From assembly GCF_000621545.1 (NCBI RefSeq), contig NZ_JHYA01000012.1:1-64000 (forward strand): DNA of 64,000 bases, written 5' to 3'. The translations under genes and the position numbers were made by a program. How positions within the stretch are numbered: the first letter of the stretch is position 1; each line of letters opens with the position of its first letter. The DNA is from Anaerovibrio lipolyticus LB2005 (GTDB lineage Bacteria > Bacillota > Negativicutes > Selenomonadales > Selenomonadaceae). Below the pieces are notes generated by a model. The model searched no databases and was not told where the DNA came from. It was given only the letters and a program-made list of their open reading frames with translations. This document shows positions 16,478 to 26,303 of the stretch, piece after piece.

Positions 16478-17569
16478 ATGGAAGCAAATCGTATCTATAA
16501 CTTTAATCCTGGCCCTTCAATGTTACCCTTGGAGGTTTTAAAGGAAGCCCAGGCAGAGTTTTTAAATTTTCAGAATACCGGCATGTCCATATTGGAAATC
16601 AGCCACCGTGCCAAGGCCTATGACGAGGTTCATAATCAGGCCAAGGCAGATATCAAGGATCTGATGGGCTTAGGTGATGACTATGAAGTATTGTTCATCC
16701 AGGGTGGAGCCAGCCTACAGTTCGCCATGATTCCTATGAATTTTGCCACAAAGGAAAAACGTGGTAATTACGTTCAATCCGGCAGCTTCGCTTCCAAGGC
16801 ATTCAAGGAAGCACAGATTTTAGGTGTGGGCTATTCTGCTGCCTCCAGTAAGGATGTAGATTATAAGCACATTCCTACCCAGGATGAGATAAAAATGAGT
16901 GACGATGCAGCTTATCTCCATCTCTGCTACAACAACACCATCTACGGCACTGAGTACCACTATATTCCTGAAACCGGAGATGTACCTTTGATTGCCGATA
17001 TGTCCTCTGACATTCTTTCCCGTCCACTGGACTTTAAAAAGTTCAGCTTCATCTATGCCGGCGTTCAGAAAAATCTTGGACCTGCAGGTGTTGTATTAGT
17101 GGTAGCCAGAAAGTCCATGCTGGAAAAGAGTCCTGAGGCTCTGCCTAGTATGCTGCGCTATGACACCTTCTACAACAAGAACTCACTTTATAACACTCCA
17201 CCAGCTTTCTGCATTTATATGGTGGGAAAGACCGCAAAGTGGATTAAGGCCCAGGGTGGTCTTGAGGCTCTTGCCAAGGTCAACAAGAAAAAGGCAGATC
17301 TGGTATACGGTGTAATCGATAGCAGTGACGGCTTCTACAAGGGCCACGCAGATAAGGACAGCCGCTCCTTTATGAACGTAACCTTCAGACTTCCTAGTGA
17401 AGAGCTGGAGAAAAAATTCGTAGCTGAAGCTCTTGAAAATGGCCTTAGTGGTGTAAAGGGTCACCGCAGCGTAGGTGGTATGCGCACCTCCATCTACAAT
17501 GCCATGCCTTATGAGGGCTGCGAAAAATTGGCAGACTTCATGGAAAAATTCCAGAAAGCAAATAAGTAA
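16478..17569 (+). CDS. serC: Phosphoserine aminotransferase
   Basis: 363 aa PLP-dependent enzyme that transaminates 3-phosphohydroxypyruvate with glutamate to phosphoserine; also used in pyridoxal phosphate synthesis in some bacteria. It opens with the family signature YNFNPGPSMLP. The PLP lysine is in AGVQKNLGPAG (~195), and the C-terminal KGHRSVGGMRTSIYNA binds substrate. The ATG at 16478 has TAGGAGG 7 bp upstream; the frame extends 58 codons further upstream but through the promoter. No serB is in the window. Confidence 0.98.
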   Translation: MEANRIYNFNPGPSMLPLEVLKEAQAEFLNFQNTGMSILEISHRAKAYDEVHNQAKADIKDLMGLGDDYEVLFIQGGASLQFAMIPMNFATKEKRGNYVQSGSFASKAFKEAQILGVGYSAASSKDVDYKHIPTQDEIKMSDDAAYLHLCYNNTIYGTEYHYIPETGDVPLIADMSSDILSRPLDFKKFSFIYAGVQKNLGPAGVVLVVARKSMLEKSPEALPSMLRYDTFYNKNSLYNTPPAFCIYMVGKTAKWIKAQGGLEALAKVNKKKADLVYGVIDSSDGFYKGHADKDSRSFMNVTFRLPSEELEKKFVAEALENGLSGVKGHRSVGGMRTSIYNAMPYEGCEKLADFMEKFQKANK

Positions 17570-17600
17570 TATAAAGACCATATAAAGCTATAACAAAATA

Positions 17601-17639
17601 AGCCAGCTTCCTTCATCATAGCGAAGGTCGCTGGCTTTT
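17601..17639 (+). terminator. Terminator of serC
   Basis: Perfect 7-bp AGCCAGC/GCTGGCT stem with a further CCTTC/GAAGG stem inside, followed by TTTTG. Confidence 0.88.
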
Positions 17640-17660
17640 GTATTATTTAATATGTCTTTA

Positions 17661-19334
17661 TTATTTTTCTGGGCTGATTTTAGCCTCAAAGAGTCTGTTC
17701 CATGGGCAGGATACCCTTATTTTCTTGATAAAATCACTTTTGCTTGCAGGCAGGTTGTCCACAGCAAAGGTATGCATGAGGGAAGTAGCTCTTAGCTCCA
17801 CCTGTGCCTTGTCTGATCCCAACTCAGAATACACGCCGCCCTCCTTAAACCATGAAAGCTGACGGCTTACCATCTGACGAATATTTGCCTGATACAGCCA
17901 ATCATCCAAATAACGAATGGTAAGGAGCTCATCCTTATCCGCCTTTTTCATATCCTTGGCCAGTACGCCCTGAGCCAGGGCATAGCCAATACTGTTGGTT
18001 GGGGTATTCCAACCAGAATAGGACTGGAGCTTATAAAGCATATCCTTATCCCGTAATTCCTCCATAAGAGAATTATCAGAACCATTTACAAAGGAAACGT
18101 CCGCAACCCCCACTGGTTCTCCCCGATTAATGGCCCGCTCCATATAGGAGACAAAGGTTTTCACATCAGGACGAATCTTTTTATTGTTGCTGTACCAGTT
18201 GGCACCCAAATTTGCTCCTGTAGGGTTTGTATTCACCATCAACAGCAAATCCACATTTTTCCCGTTATCCACATATTGGCCGCCCAATAGCTGTACCTGG
18301 GCACGCACCGTGGTATCCACAGGTTCATCTGAATAGGCAGGAATAAGATATTTGCCACTGCCCCAATTGTAATCAGCAGTAACCACTGGCTGCTTTTTCT
18401 CAATTTCATTCACAGCTCTGGTCAAAAGCAGCAGTCCCAGCTCATCAATACCAGCAATGTTCTGTACCGTTTCAGCGCTCTTCTTCTGGGTGTAATCCCT
18501 GAGATGACGTGCCTCCATGTGGGTCTGAGACCAGGCTGCATTATCATCCCTTCCCAAGGCAAGACATTCAAATTTGCCCTTAGCGGCCAAATCTATCAGT
18601 CCTTCATTTACGCGATAGTTCTTGCCACGACGGTTATCCCAATCCCTAAGATAAGCAGAAGGGATGAGCTCCATCAAAAATTCCAGTTCCTTCTTCTCCC
18701 TGGAGGTTAGGCCCTTGGCATCAGCCTTGTCCTTTAGGGCAGTATAGCGGAAAATGTCATAGCCGTAGGCTTTGTAATACTCTGGCTCCTGGGAACCAGA
18801 ATTTTCCCCAGAGGTAGGCGTTCTCATCACAGAAGAAAATACGTAAAGCTTGGCATCATCATGGCGATACTTATAATCGGCAAAATTTGCCACTCGTTCC
18901 TTCAGCTTCCGTTCTGTAATATCGTGCTTTCTGGAGCTGACCAGACTACCGTAGATCATGCTGTCAGCAGAAATTACAATGGCCTTGATTTCAGGATCCA
19001 GCCCCCAAATCTTACCGCCGGTATGAAAACGCTTCTGCTCAAGTTTACTTGGGCTTCTCTTTACTGTTGTATTTTTTTCCAGCCACATCCAAAGATTTTC
19101 TGGGTTCCCCATATTATCCTTATTGCCCAAAAGGTCATCGGGAGGTACTATCACCTCATAACCCAGCTTTCTGACGGTATCAGCCGCCATCTCATCTGAT
19201 ACTGGTCTGTTATCATGTGGAATAAATACGATTTTGCCCTTGGAGGTGCTGTTATTTACCTTCTTGGCTTCCGTAGTGTCTGTTGCCCCAAACAGACATA
19301 TAAGGCATATAAATAACACAAATAATTTTTTCAT
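17661..19334 (-). CDS. Secreted DUF4127-family protein
   Basis: 557 aa with a clear signal peptide (residues 1-23, ending near TTEA). The rest matches the DUF4127 family found in diverse firmicutes: GKIVFIPHDNRPVS, a central LGRDDNAAWSQTHMEARHL and NTNPTGANLG. Function is unknown. The conserved His, Asp and Arg clusters look enzyme-like. The carbohydrate-cluster context known for some members is absent here. It is the last gene of a minus-strand run of envelope and hypothetical genes. Confidence 0.85.
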   Translation of the reverse strand: MKKLFVLFICLICLFGATDTTEAKKVNNSTSKGKIVFIPHDNRPVSDEMAADTVRKLGYEVIVPPDDLLGNKDNMGNPENLWMWLEKNTTVKRSPSKLEQKRFHTGGKIWGLDPEIKAIVISADSMIYGSLVSSRKHDITERKLKERVANFADYKYRHDDAKLYVFSSVMRTPTSGENSGSQEPEYYKAYGYDIFRYTALKDKADAKGLTSREKKELEFLMELIPSAYLRDWDNRRGKNYRVNEGLIDLAAKGKFECLALGRDDNAAWSQTHMEARHLRDYTQKKSAETVQNIAGIDELGLLLLTRAVNEIEKKQPVVTADYNWGSGKYLIPAYSDEPVDTTVRAQVQLLGGQYVDNGKNVDLLLMVNTNPTGANLGANWYSNNKKIRPDVKTFVSYMERAINRGEPVGVADVSFVNGSDNSLMEELRDKDMLYKLQSYSGWNTPTNSIGYALAQGVLAKDMKKADKDELLTIRYLDDWLYQANIRQMVSRQLSWFKEGGVYSELGSDKAQVELRATSLMHTFAVDNLPASKSDFIKKIRVSCPWNRLFEAKISPEK

Positions 19335-19359
19335 ATTCTCTCTACATTAAACACTCTTA

Positions 19360-20031
19360 TCAACGCAAAACATTTAACGCCATTTCCTTAACATCGTCAG
19401 GTACATCCACCTTGGTCTTAACGGTAATATACCCTTCGTGAGGAGTGGCTGACTCGACTCTAAACAAATCCAACAGGCGATGGCCCCTAAGCTCTGTGGT
19501 AGCCAGCTCTGTATTTTCCAGTACTGGCTTTAAATCCACAGTCACCTGATTGCCCTTAATGGTGGTTGGTATATCCTCCACTTCAATCTTGCCAAAGATA
19601 TTCTGTACCATGGACAGAGACATACGTGAAATAAACCACGAGGCCAAACCGTGATCCTTAAGGGCTCTTTCCTTCACCTTGAAGGTGACATGAGAATCAT
19701 CCATATTATGAACCATTTCCTCAATAGTACCGGAAACCTCAATACGTCCCAGTTTTTTGGTATCTGCTTTAATATCTATCTTCCCATTTTCGTGGGAAGC
19801 AACCGTCATAGTTTTTACATTATAGTCGCCGTTGCTCAAACGATGCTCCAAAGCATCATTAATAACAGAATCTGGTACAGAAATACTGCCATTCATAATG
19901 TCCATCAGTGACTGATGACTCCAGGTATGCTGTATCACCTGAACTACCGGGCCATAGTCCTCTATAACTTCCGAAACCTGACCCCAGTCAATATTCTGTG
20001 CAGCTTCTATTATAGCTACAGGTAAATCCAT
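19360..20031 (-). CDS. Unrecognised protein (223 aa)
   Basis: I do not recognise the family. No signal peptide or membrane segment is evident. A helical N-terminus (~1-70) is followed by a beta-rich region with alternating hydrophobic residues (IDIKADTKKLGRIEVSG, VTFKVKERA, KTKVDVP), resembling an all-beta ligand-binding fold (inference). It lies 25 bp from both its neighbours, so it is probably cotranscribed with the DUF2225 gene and the DUF4127 gene. Confidence 0.7.
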   Translation of the reverse strand: MDLPVAIIEAAQNIDWGQVSEVIEDYGPVVQVIQHTWSHQSLMDIMNGSISVPDSVINDALEHRLSNGDYNVKTMTVASHENGKIDIKADTKKLGRIEVSGTIEEMVHNMDDSHVTFKVKERALKDHGLASWFISRMSLSMVQNIFGKIEVEDIPTTIKGNQVTVDLKPVLENTELATTELRGHRLLDLFRVESATPHEGYITVKTKVDVPDDVKEMALNVLR

Positions 20032-20056
20032 TATTGGTCATCCCTTAATTATCAAA

Positions 20057-20770
20057 TTACTTTTTGGCCGATGCTTCCATGGCATTCTGCAGCTCAGCCT
20101 CTTCAGCACGAATGTCCTGCCACAGCTTGCGGGCATCATTATAGAGCTTGTTGTCACTTATCTTAAGCTCTTTGTCATTAATCATTCTGCCCAAATACTG
20201 GGTACAATGCTCCCGATCACCAAGGCGATTAAACATCGTTGCCAAAAGATACATAACCATATTATCAGAGAGGCTCTCAACTGGGAAGCGCTCTGTCATA
20301 AGCGCACGCTCATATAACTGTACAGTCTTTCGTGTCCATTCCATCTCCTGATCCTTAATGCCCATGGTACGGAACACCCAAGCCAAACGCAGTGACAGAC
20401 CAGCAACCCGGGATGCTGGTGCCTGAATAGCCTCAGCACAATAAATAGCCAGCTGATAGGAAGCAATAGCCTCAGGCAGGCCTCTATCTGGAGAAAAGAT
20501 AAACCGCACCCGCCTGTCGTGCAGGAATTTTGCCATTAAATCACGATGTCTTTCAGGCAGCGGCATCAAAAAATGCTTTTCATCTGCAGCAAAGCCGCAA
20601 TGCTCGCACACCCAGATAGTGTAATAATAAGGATTAAAATCCCGATAATGGTTGCAATAATCATCATCTGTACGGGAAATCATCAGTCTGGATTTAACCT
20701 TTACAACTCTTGTTTCCTTGCCGCAGACAGGGCATTTCTTCTCCACCACAAAAGTAAATTCATTTGACAT
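20057..20770 (-). CDS. DUF2225-family zinc-binding protein
   Basis: 237 aa. The N-terminus carries two CxxC pairs (KKCPVCGK and VCEHCGF, ~10-65) forming a zinc ribbon, followed by helical TPR-like segments (~85-225), as in the DUF2225 family of firmicutes and Negativicutes. Function unknown. Three in-frame ATGs are close together; 20770 is preferred because GAGGG lies 9 bp upstream. Confidence 0.8.
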   Translation of the reverse strand: MSNEFTFVVEKKCPVCGKETRVVKVKSRLMISRTDDDYCNHYRDFNPYYYTIWVCEHCGFAADEKHFLMPLPERHRDLMAKFLHDRRVRFIFSPDRGLPEAIASYQLAIYCAEAIQAPASRVAGLSLRLAWVFRTMGIKDQEMEWTRKTVQLYERALMTERFPVESLSDNMVMYLLATMFNRLGDREHCTQYLGRMINDKELKISDNKLYNDARKLWQDIRAEEAELQNAMEASAKK

Positions 20771-20818
20771 ACTCATCATCCCTCATTTGGTCAGTCACAC
20801 AAAACATCCGACTATGTC

Positions 20819-21529
20819 TTACTCATCGTCTTTCTTGACCTTCTTGCTTTTTTCCTTTTTATTATCTTTATTCTGAGCCTCAACAGCTGCCTTAACCTTG
20901 GCAGCATCCTCTTCGTTCAGTTCCTCATTGTCCCGGGAATCAGTAGCCTTGTTTTGAGCCCTGTATTCATCCTGCTCTGCCTGCATTTTGACCAAAAGCT
21001 CATTTTCAGCATTCTTGTTGCTCCGTAGAGCCAGCTTCACCCTATTGCGCATGGCATAATCAATGATTCTGTTGTAAAACATCCGGTCAAAGCTCTTTTC
21101 TGAGAGGGTATCCAGCTTTACGGTGCGGTCAGGTCTATTTCCTGCCAATGCAGTAAAGGTGGAATCAAGGAAATCCTGTTGCTTAAAATAAACAGTCATA
21201 TCCTGAAGATTAATTTCATAATACTCTGCAGCACCTACCAAATCGCTAAATCCCTCCACGGAGTTACCATTCCAGCGGCGCTTAGAAACCACATCGTCAA
21301 TCATAAGATAGTCGTATATTTTTATTACTGGTACGACCAATTTATTGAAATCGATATTTCCCTTATCGTCCTTACCATAGCAAATCTGCTGCATATTAAA
21401 GAAGTAATCGCACCTTGCAGAAGACTGGACCCACTTAAAGATTGATTCATCCATCTGTGGGCTGGCACTAGCCACAGCTGTCCACAAGGTACACAGAATT
21501 GCAAATAAGATAACTACAGACTTTTTCAT
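20819..21529 (-). CDS. Exported protein with Lys/Glu-rich tail (236 aa)
   Basis: A signal peptide (MKKSVVILFAILCTLWTAVASA) precedes a globular domain of unknown family, and the last ~40 residues are a low-complexity Lys/Glu/Asp tail. The ATG at 21529 is used because GGAGG lies 11 bp upstream. It is probably periplasmic in a diderm cell (inference). I do not recognise the family. Confidence 0.72.
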   Translation of the reverse strand: MKKSVVILFAILCTLWTAVASASPQMDESIFKWVQSSARCDYFFNMQQICYGKDDKGNIDFNKLVVPVIKIYDYLMIDDVVSKRRWNGNSVEGFSDLVGAAEYYEINLQDMTVYFKQQDFLDSTFTALAGNRPDRTVKLDTLSEKSFDRMFYNRIIDYAMRNRVKLALRSNKNAENELLVKMQAEQDEYRAQNKATDSRDNEELNEEDAAKVKAAVEAQNKDNKKEKSKKVKKDDE

Positions 21530-21611
21530 AACAAAATATGCCTCCATATATACATCTTCAAAAGTTTACTTTAACTCGTCAAAATGAAAAACTTATGAAA
21601 AAATGCCCCCC

Positions 21612-22553
21612 TTAAACCCTGTCATCCGACGGAGTAAGGGTATCCAGTTCATATGGAGTCTCCTGATATACATAATAGTTAAGCCAGTTGGCAAAAAGCA
21701 GATTGGCCACCGAACGCCATCTTACAATAGGTGGCTTGGTAGGGTCATCATCGGGATAATAATTTAATGGTACATTCACATTTGGCATTCCCGCAGCCAT
21801 ATCCCGGTCATACTCTGCCTTCAAAGACAACGGATCATACTCCGCATGCCCCGTGATAAAGAACTGACGCTTATCCAGATTGGCAATGGCATAAACTCCA
21901 GCCTCCTCGTCGGACTCAGCCATAATGGTCAACTCAGGAATCCGTTCAATATCTTTCTTGCGTACCTCCGTATGACGGGAATGAGGAACATAGAACTCAT
22001 CGTCAAAGCCACGGAAAAGTCGTTCATTCTCCACACAAAGATGATGCTTATATACCCCAAAAATCTTCGGAGCCACATCATATTTTTTTATACCATAATG
22101 ATAATATAACCCGGCCTGGGCTCCCCAGCAAATATGGAAGGTGGAATAGGCGTGGGACTTGCTCCACTCCATGATTTCCGCCACCTCCTCCCAGTAGGCC
22201 ACATCCTCAAATGGCATCTGCTCAACTGGAGCACCGGTTATAATAAATCCATCGTATTTTTTATGACGAACCTCTGCAAAGGTACCATAAAACTCAGTTA
22301 AATAATCCGTTGTGGTATGAGTAGGCAAATAGGACTCGGTATAGATAAAATCCACCTCAACCTGAAGTGGGGTGTTACCCAACAGGCGCAGCAGCTGAGT
22401 CTCCGTCACCTGCTTTATGGGCATAAGATTTAAAATCAATAACTTCAGTGGTCGTATATCCTGACTGTATGCACGGTCAGAATCCATAACGAAAATATTC
22501 TCCCCCTCCAGAATCTTCGTTGCTGGAAGGTTATTCGGTATCTTTATTGGCAC
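21612..22553 (-). CDS. metA: Homoserine O-acetyltransferase (MetA-type)
   Basis: 313 aa, glutamine-amidotransferase-like fold; it activates homoserine for methionine synthesis. The nucleophile is Cys142 in HICWGAQAG, with the His and Glu in VTGH-type [12 protein letters not shown]. The residue that sets acyl-donor choice, position 111, is Glu ([12 protein letters not shown]); in this family Glu111 goes with acetyl-CoA and Gly111, as in E. coli, with succinyl-CoA. It is therefore best called an acetyltransferase despite the metA name. It lies 33 bp after an exported-protein gene. Confidence 0.94.
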   Translation of the reverse strand: MPIKIPNNLPATKILEGENIFVMDSDRAYSQDIRPLKLLILNLMPIKQVTETQLLRLLGNTPLQVEVDFIYTESYLPTHTTTDYLTEFYGTFAEVRHKKYDGFIITGAPVEQMPFEDVAYWEEVAEIMEWSKSHAYSTFHICWGAQAGLYYHYGIKKYDVAPKIFGVYKHHLCVENERLFRGFDDEFYVPHSRHTEVRKKDIERIPELTIMAESDEEAGVYAIANLDKRQFFITGHAEYDPLSLKAEYDRDMAAGMPNVNVPLNYYPDDDPTKPPIVRWRSVANLLFANWLNYYVYQETPYELDTLTPSDDRV

Positions 22554-22586
22554 GAAATCACCTCAAAAACTATTTATGAAAGCCAG

Positions 22587-23459
22587 TTATTCATTGTCCA
22601 AGCTATAACGCTTTACCCAGCTTTCATGCCCGCCCTCATAAACCTTGAGAGCTTTAAGGGCCTTTTCACTGTTGGTACCAGCCTCAATCACATGGTACAT
22701 ACCATCAGTGGTGTTGGTTATATCCTTCCAGCCAGTGGTGGCATTCCAGGTCATAACCCGAATCACTTTTTCCGTATACATTGGAATATTTACGGCCTTT
22801 TTCTGGAAGATGATACTTTCCACTTCGCTGGCAGAAGATTTCTTTTCCTGCCATTCCCAAAAAATAATATTCTGACCCTTCAGACGCATGGTGGATGTAT
22901 CTGCCATACTGTAAACCACACCGCCGCCATTAGGGGCATCCTGCCACAACTGGAGCCAACGATCATCTGCCTTACGGCGCTCATTTTCTCCCTGGCTGAA
23001 AATGCTGTCCACAATATAACAATAGAAATCCTCATCAAACTCCTGGGAATTCATTTCCTTTGGGCGAACTGGGCTGTACACCTTCTCCCACAGCTTATTG
23101 TCATCCTTATCATAAAAGGACTCGTTCAAATAGGCCAGTGTACGGTTCTGGGGATTAACCTCCACCTCAGCCAGACTGTAGGCCAGCTGGCCAGGGTTAA
23201 TATCCTTAATACCGTAATTATTAAGTGTCTCCTGAGCCCCGGCAGGACTGTAGGTGGTCTTGGTCCAGGCACTTATCTGTACCGCAATATTTCCAAAGGA
23301 GCGCAGTACCTGCACCTTACCGGGGGCATAAAACTTACTGTATTTATCATCGGAGGAAATCCAATACCATTCTGCACTATCATTGGCAGCATAACCCACA
23401 GCAAACATCATCATGAGGCTGCACATAAAAACTAAGCTGGCTATGAATCGGCGTATCAT
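22587..23459 (-). CDS. Exported protein of unknown function (290 aa)
   Basis: A signal peptide (residues 1-24, MIRRFIASLVFMCSLMMMFA then YAA) precedes a soluble domain rich in Trp and Tyr. The sequence around residues 28-75 (EWYWISSDDKYSKFYAPGKV) recalls a type of small Negativicutes surface or periplasmic protein, but I cannot name a family. It could form a transcript with metA, 33 bp downstream. Confidence 0.72.
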   Translation of the reverse strand: MIRRFIASLVFMCSLMMMFAVGYAANDSAEWYWISSDDKYSKFYAPGKVQVLRSFGNIAVQISAWTKTTYSPAGAQETLNNYGIKDINPGQLAYSLAEVEVNPQNRTLAYLNESFYDKDDNKLWEKVYSPVRPKEMNSQEFDEDFYCYIVDSIFSQGENERRKADDRWLQLWQDAPNGGGVVYSMADTSTMRLKGQNIIFWEWQEKKSSASEVESIIFQKKAVNIPMYTEKVIRVMTWNATTGWKDITNTTDGMYHVIEAGTNSEKALKALKVYEGGHESWVKRYSLDNE

Positions 23460-23633
23460 AATATATCACTCCTTCATCATCCCCTTAAATTCAAAAACGA
23501 ATAAAGAGATACAAATACTTCAGCAGTATATATTTTATCATAAAATGGTAATTTTTTACAGATAACCAGTGTAACCTTGTGGGATATTCCCGGATATGAT
23601 AAACTTCTTTTCAGTAATATAGGGGGTATAGCC

Positions 23634-24200
23634 ATGAATTATACAAATTTTCAGGTGGGGGAAAAATTTCCGCTGCCTATCCATAATCAGGGGGACGGCG
23701 GACTGTTTCAGATTGATTCCAACGGTGCCATGTTCATTCTGCAGCTGAGCCATACAGATGTAATTGCCACCGAGGCCTTCCGCACCGGGGCCATGGAGCT
23801 GGGACTTTTTGAAGCTGAGGGCATTGTATTCTTCCTCTACAAAATTGACGGCATTTTTAAAGAGGGCTGGGGAGATTCCCCTCTGGGTATCCATCTGCTG
23901 CCACCTGGCATGAAGCCATGCATCGCCGACTTGGATGATCCCGTTATGCACCTTTATCTGGTGGATACAAATTTGCAGATTCTTCTGGCCCAGCGTACCA
24001 TAACCTTGGACCAGCCTTTCCATGAAATGCTCCAGAAAAAGGTTCAGGAGCAACTGGAAAGCTCCATTTCTCCAGGTGCCTTCGTCACCACCCTCCAGCG
24101 GGTGTGGAAAAACCACAGCTCCAAGGACATGAGCGAAAAGGCTCTCATAAAACAGTCCGTGGCACTGAATATTCCAAAGCCACCAACAGCTTTGCATTAA
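23634..24200 (+). CDS. Unrecognised protein (188 aa)
   Basis: A plus-strand gene among minus-strand neighbours. The start at 23634 follows GGGGG by 7 bp. The protein has no signal peptide or membrane span and alternates beta-strand-like and helical segments. It contains a Gly/Pro-rich stretch at ~85-95 (LGIHLLPPGMKPC). Family not recognised. It ends at a strong hairpin terminator that also marks the left edge of the AT-rich island. Confidence 0.72.
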   Translation: MNYTNFQVGEKFPLPIHNQGDGGLFQIDSNGAMFILQLSHTDVIATEAFRTGAMELGLFEAEGIVFFLYKIDGIFKEGWGDSPLGIHLLPPGMKPCIADLDDPVMHLYLVDTNLQILLAQRTITLDQPFHEMLQKKVQEQLESSISPGAFVTTLQRVWKNHSSKDMSEKALIKQSVALNIPKPPTALH

Positions 24201-24216
24201 TCAGCATATATACGTC

Positions 24217-24246
24217 AAAAAGGGACTGCTGCCGCAGTCCCTTTTT
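24217..24246. terminator. Bidirectional terminator
   Basis: Perfect 13-bp stem AAAAAGGGACTGC/GCAGTCCCTTTTT with a 4-nt loop, 16 bp after the plus-strand gene. Confidence 0.92.
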
Positions 24247-24771
24247 CAAAAGCATCTACTATCATTTGCTATTAGTTGTTGTCTGCTATATAGATATAGT
24301 TATCATCGAGCATTTTTTCTACCTAGCTGTTCCTCAATCCACCATTTACTTGACTGTATTCTTCACTAAAAGTTTCTGTCCATAATATTGGCTTATCCGT
24401 CAGCAATAATTTTGCAGACTTTCAATACAAAGTATTCTATTCATTCTTTATCCATATTTATAAAATTGATAGGCTTCTTCCCAAACAAAAAACATCCAGG
24501 TATTTCATCTCTATTACTTGCGAAAATTCTCCAAAGGATATACCACCACAATTTAATAGGTGGTGGGAGATATCATAGTGTTGCGGTTGCTTGCCGACCT
24601 TAGAAAAAGGTGCCTTAGCCCCCATCAGCGTGGTGTAAAAAACAGTTTAGAAGATATCCACAAAGCGGGTGCCCATTTTTAATATCAAATTTATCCCGTC
24701 AAGCGCATTTTATGCTTATTCTGCCGTCACAATGGATATATTGGTTTTTTTGATGTGGTGAATTATTCAAG
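24247..24771. other. AT-rich non-coding stretch at the left edge of the accessory island
   Basis: About 525 bp without a supportable gene. Reading frames on both strands are short and interrupted. The only structure noted is an inverted repeat CCACCAC/GTGGTGG (24543-24566). It probably contains decayed sequence from the island, but no transposase remnant or known element could be recognised. Confidence 0.5.
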
Positions 24772-25176
24772 TTAAATATTTGTATTTTTCTTAGTATGCT
24801 GATTTGCTAGTATATACACTATCATTATTGATAAATATAGTCCTGTTACCATAATATAAGTAGTTAAACAGTACTTATATGATATATCATTGTTAACAAA
24901 GAACCACATAGAGGTCAACAGAATAACAACGAAATAAATAAGCGAAATGCCATACATAGGCAAACCTAATATACATGAATTTTTGATTTTAATTACCATT
25001 TTAGGAACACATATAAGTGAACAATACGAAACATGAACAAACACATATGCGGTCCAAGTGGTATTGCTATTATTATTAGAAAAATCACAAAAAAGAAAGA
25101 AAATGATATTAAAAACAATAATAAAAATCATTTTTAGCAGGAACAACAGTCCTGTACTATATTGCATTTCCTTCAC
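24772..25176 (-). CDS. Four-helix integral membrane protein (134 aa), end of the SPFH operon
   Basis: Four hydrophobic segments (about residues 9-29, 41-58, 70-92 and 104-125) with short loops; AT-rich coding. Its ATG overlaps the SPFH gene stop in ATGA, so the two are translationally coupled. Family not recognised. It could be a membrane partner of the SPFH protein (inference from coupling). Confidence 0.7.
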   Translation of the reverse strand: MKEMQYSTGLLFLLKMIFIIVFNIIFFLFCDFSNNNSNTTWTAYVFVHVSYCSLICVPKMVIKIKNSCILGLPMYGISLIYFVVILLTSMWFFVNNDISYKYCLTTYIMVTGLYLSIMIVYILANQHTKKNTNI

Positions 25177-26267
25177 ATCCTACTTAAGAGTTCTCTTTTT
25201 TTTGCATCATATTCAACTTGGTCGATTAATCCCGCATCAAACATATTTTTTAATGTTTGGAAAACATTTATGACATCATCTTTGTCAATCTTTGATAACT
25301 CTTGTTGTGAATTTCCAATATCGTTACCTCGCAAAAAGGTATTATTGGCCACACTACTCAACATATTACCTGCAGCAATTCCTAACCCTAACTCAGTTCC
25401 AATGGTTCCCATACCTTGATTATTTGCAATATCAGAAAAAACATTTACCATTTGTTGTTTAGTCCAATTGTCACCAAGAATGTCCATAACTTTTTTATCA
25501 CCTTGCGCAACCTTTATTTTTCCTATAGAATCTATCTGCGATTTATCAATTTCATCATATTTATCGTGTGTTACATCTAATGCAGCTATGGAAAATTTAA
25601 CGCATTTTAACCCATATTCAGCAAGCGCCAAATCTATTTTTGGTGTTACCATCTTTCCTATATCATCTATATGAGCATCAATACCAATTAACTCTTGTTC
25701 AAATGAATTCAACACCTTTGATATTAATGTCTTTATTTGGCCTTGAAATTCATTATGGAAATATGCCTCCATATCACTCCAATCATGATACATAACATTA
25801 TTACCAATTAGTTTTTTTAACAACTTTTCAGGATCGTCTACCCTTACTTTATATGATCCTCGAGCTTTTACCTCCGTTCTTATTCCCCATACTTTATCTC
25901 TCACTTGAACTGGTGTATCCGTTCCCCATCTGATTTCCGTGCTATCAGTCTCACGAACAAAATAAACTACACAGTTGAAAATACTTACTCCGCCAGTAAA
26001 AACATTCCGCAATCTACTGATAACTGGATAGTTCTCAGTAGATAAAATATATGTCCCACTATCAAATACTTGCTCAATCTCCCCCCCTTTTACAAAAATT
26101 GCTTTTTCTCCTGGCATCACCACAAGGGTTGAATTAGTATTAAAATCTTCTTCAGGCTGTCGCCATATCAAGAAATTCATAGGAGATGTGTTCTTTATAA
26201 CATCTGCCCAGTTTTTACTACCACCATTATAAGCTACTTCATTTTTATTTTTGGTGAAAAAATTCAC
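25173..26267 (-). CDS. SPFH-domain protein with C-terminal SHOCT (YdjI-like)
   Basis: 364 aa. Residues ~45-260 form an SPFH/Band-7 domain of the 'virion core protein' type, containing LVVMPGEKAIFVKGGEIEQVFDSG. The last ~34 residues form a SHOCT motif (LKNMFDAGLIDQVEYDAKKR), a short oligomerisation module. Bacillus YdjI, of the same type, scaffolds PspA at stressed membranes. The start appears to be GTG with GGGGAG 10 bp upstream. It follows the YidD-like gene by 36 bp and couples to the next gene. Confidence 0.88.
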   Translation of the reverse strand: MNFFTKNKNEVAYNGGSKNWADVIKNTSPMNFLIWRQPEEDFNTNSTLVVMPGEKAIFVKGGEIEQVFDSGTYILSTENYPVISRLRNVFTGGVSIFNCVVYFVRETDSTEIRWGTDTPVQVRDKVWGIRTEVKARGSYKVRVDDPEKLLKKLIGNNVMYHDWSDMEAYFHNEFQGQIKTLISKVLNSFEQELIGIDAHIDDIGKMVTPKIDLALAEYGLKCVKFSIAALDVTHDKYDEIDKSQIDSIGKIKVAQGDKKVMDILGDNWTKQQMVNVFSDIANNQGMGTIGTELGLGIAAGNMLSSVANNTFLRGNDIGNSQQELSKIDKDDVINVFQTLKNMFDAGLIDQVEYDAKKRELLSRM

Positions 26268-26303
26268 AAATTATGCACTCCCCTCATGCTGAGTCTAATT
26301 AAT

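Noticed and set aside
23556-24197. 213-codon minus-strand frame
   Set aside because: The plus-strand gene at 23634-24200 has a strong ribosome-binding site and a terminator; the minus frame has neither.
24247-24771. Possible degraded transposase
   Set aside because: Short frames such as one on the minus strand near 24470-24540 show no recognisable transposase motif; not supportable.
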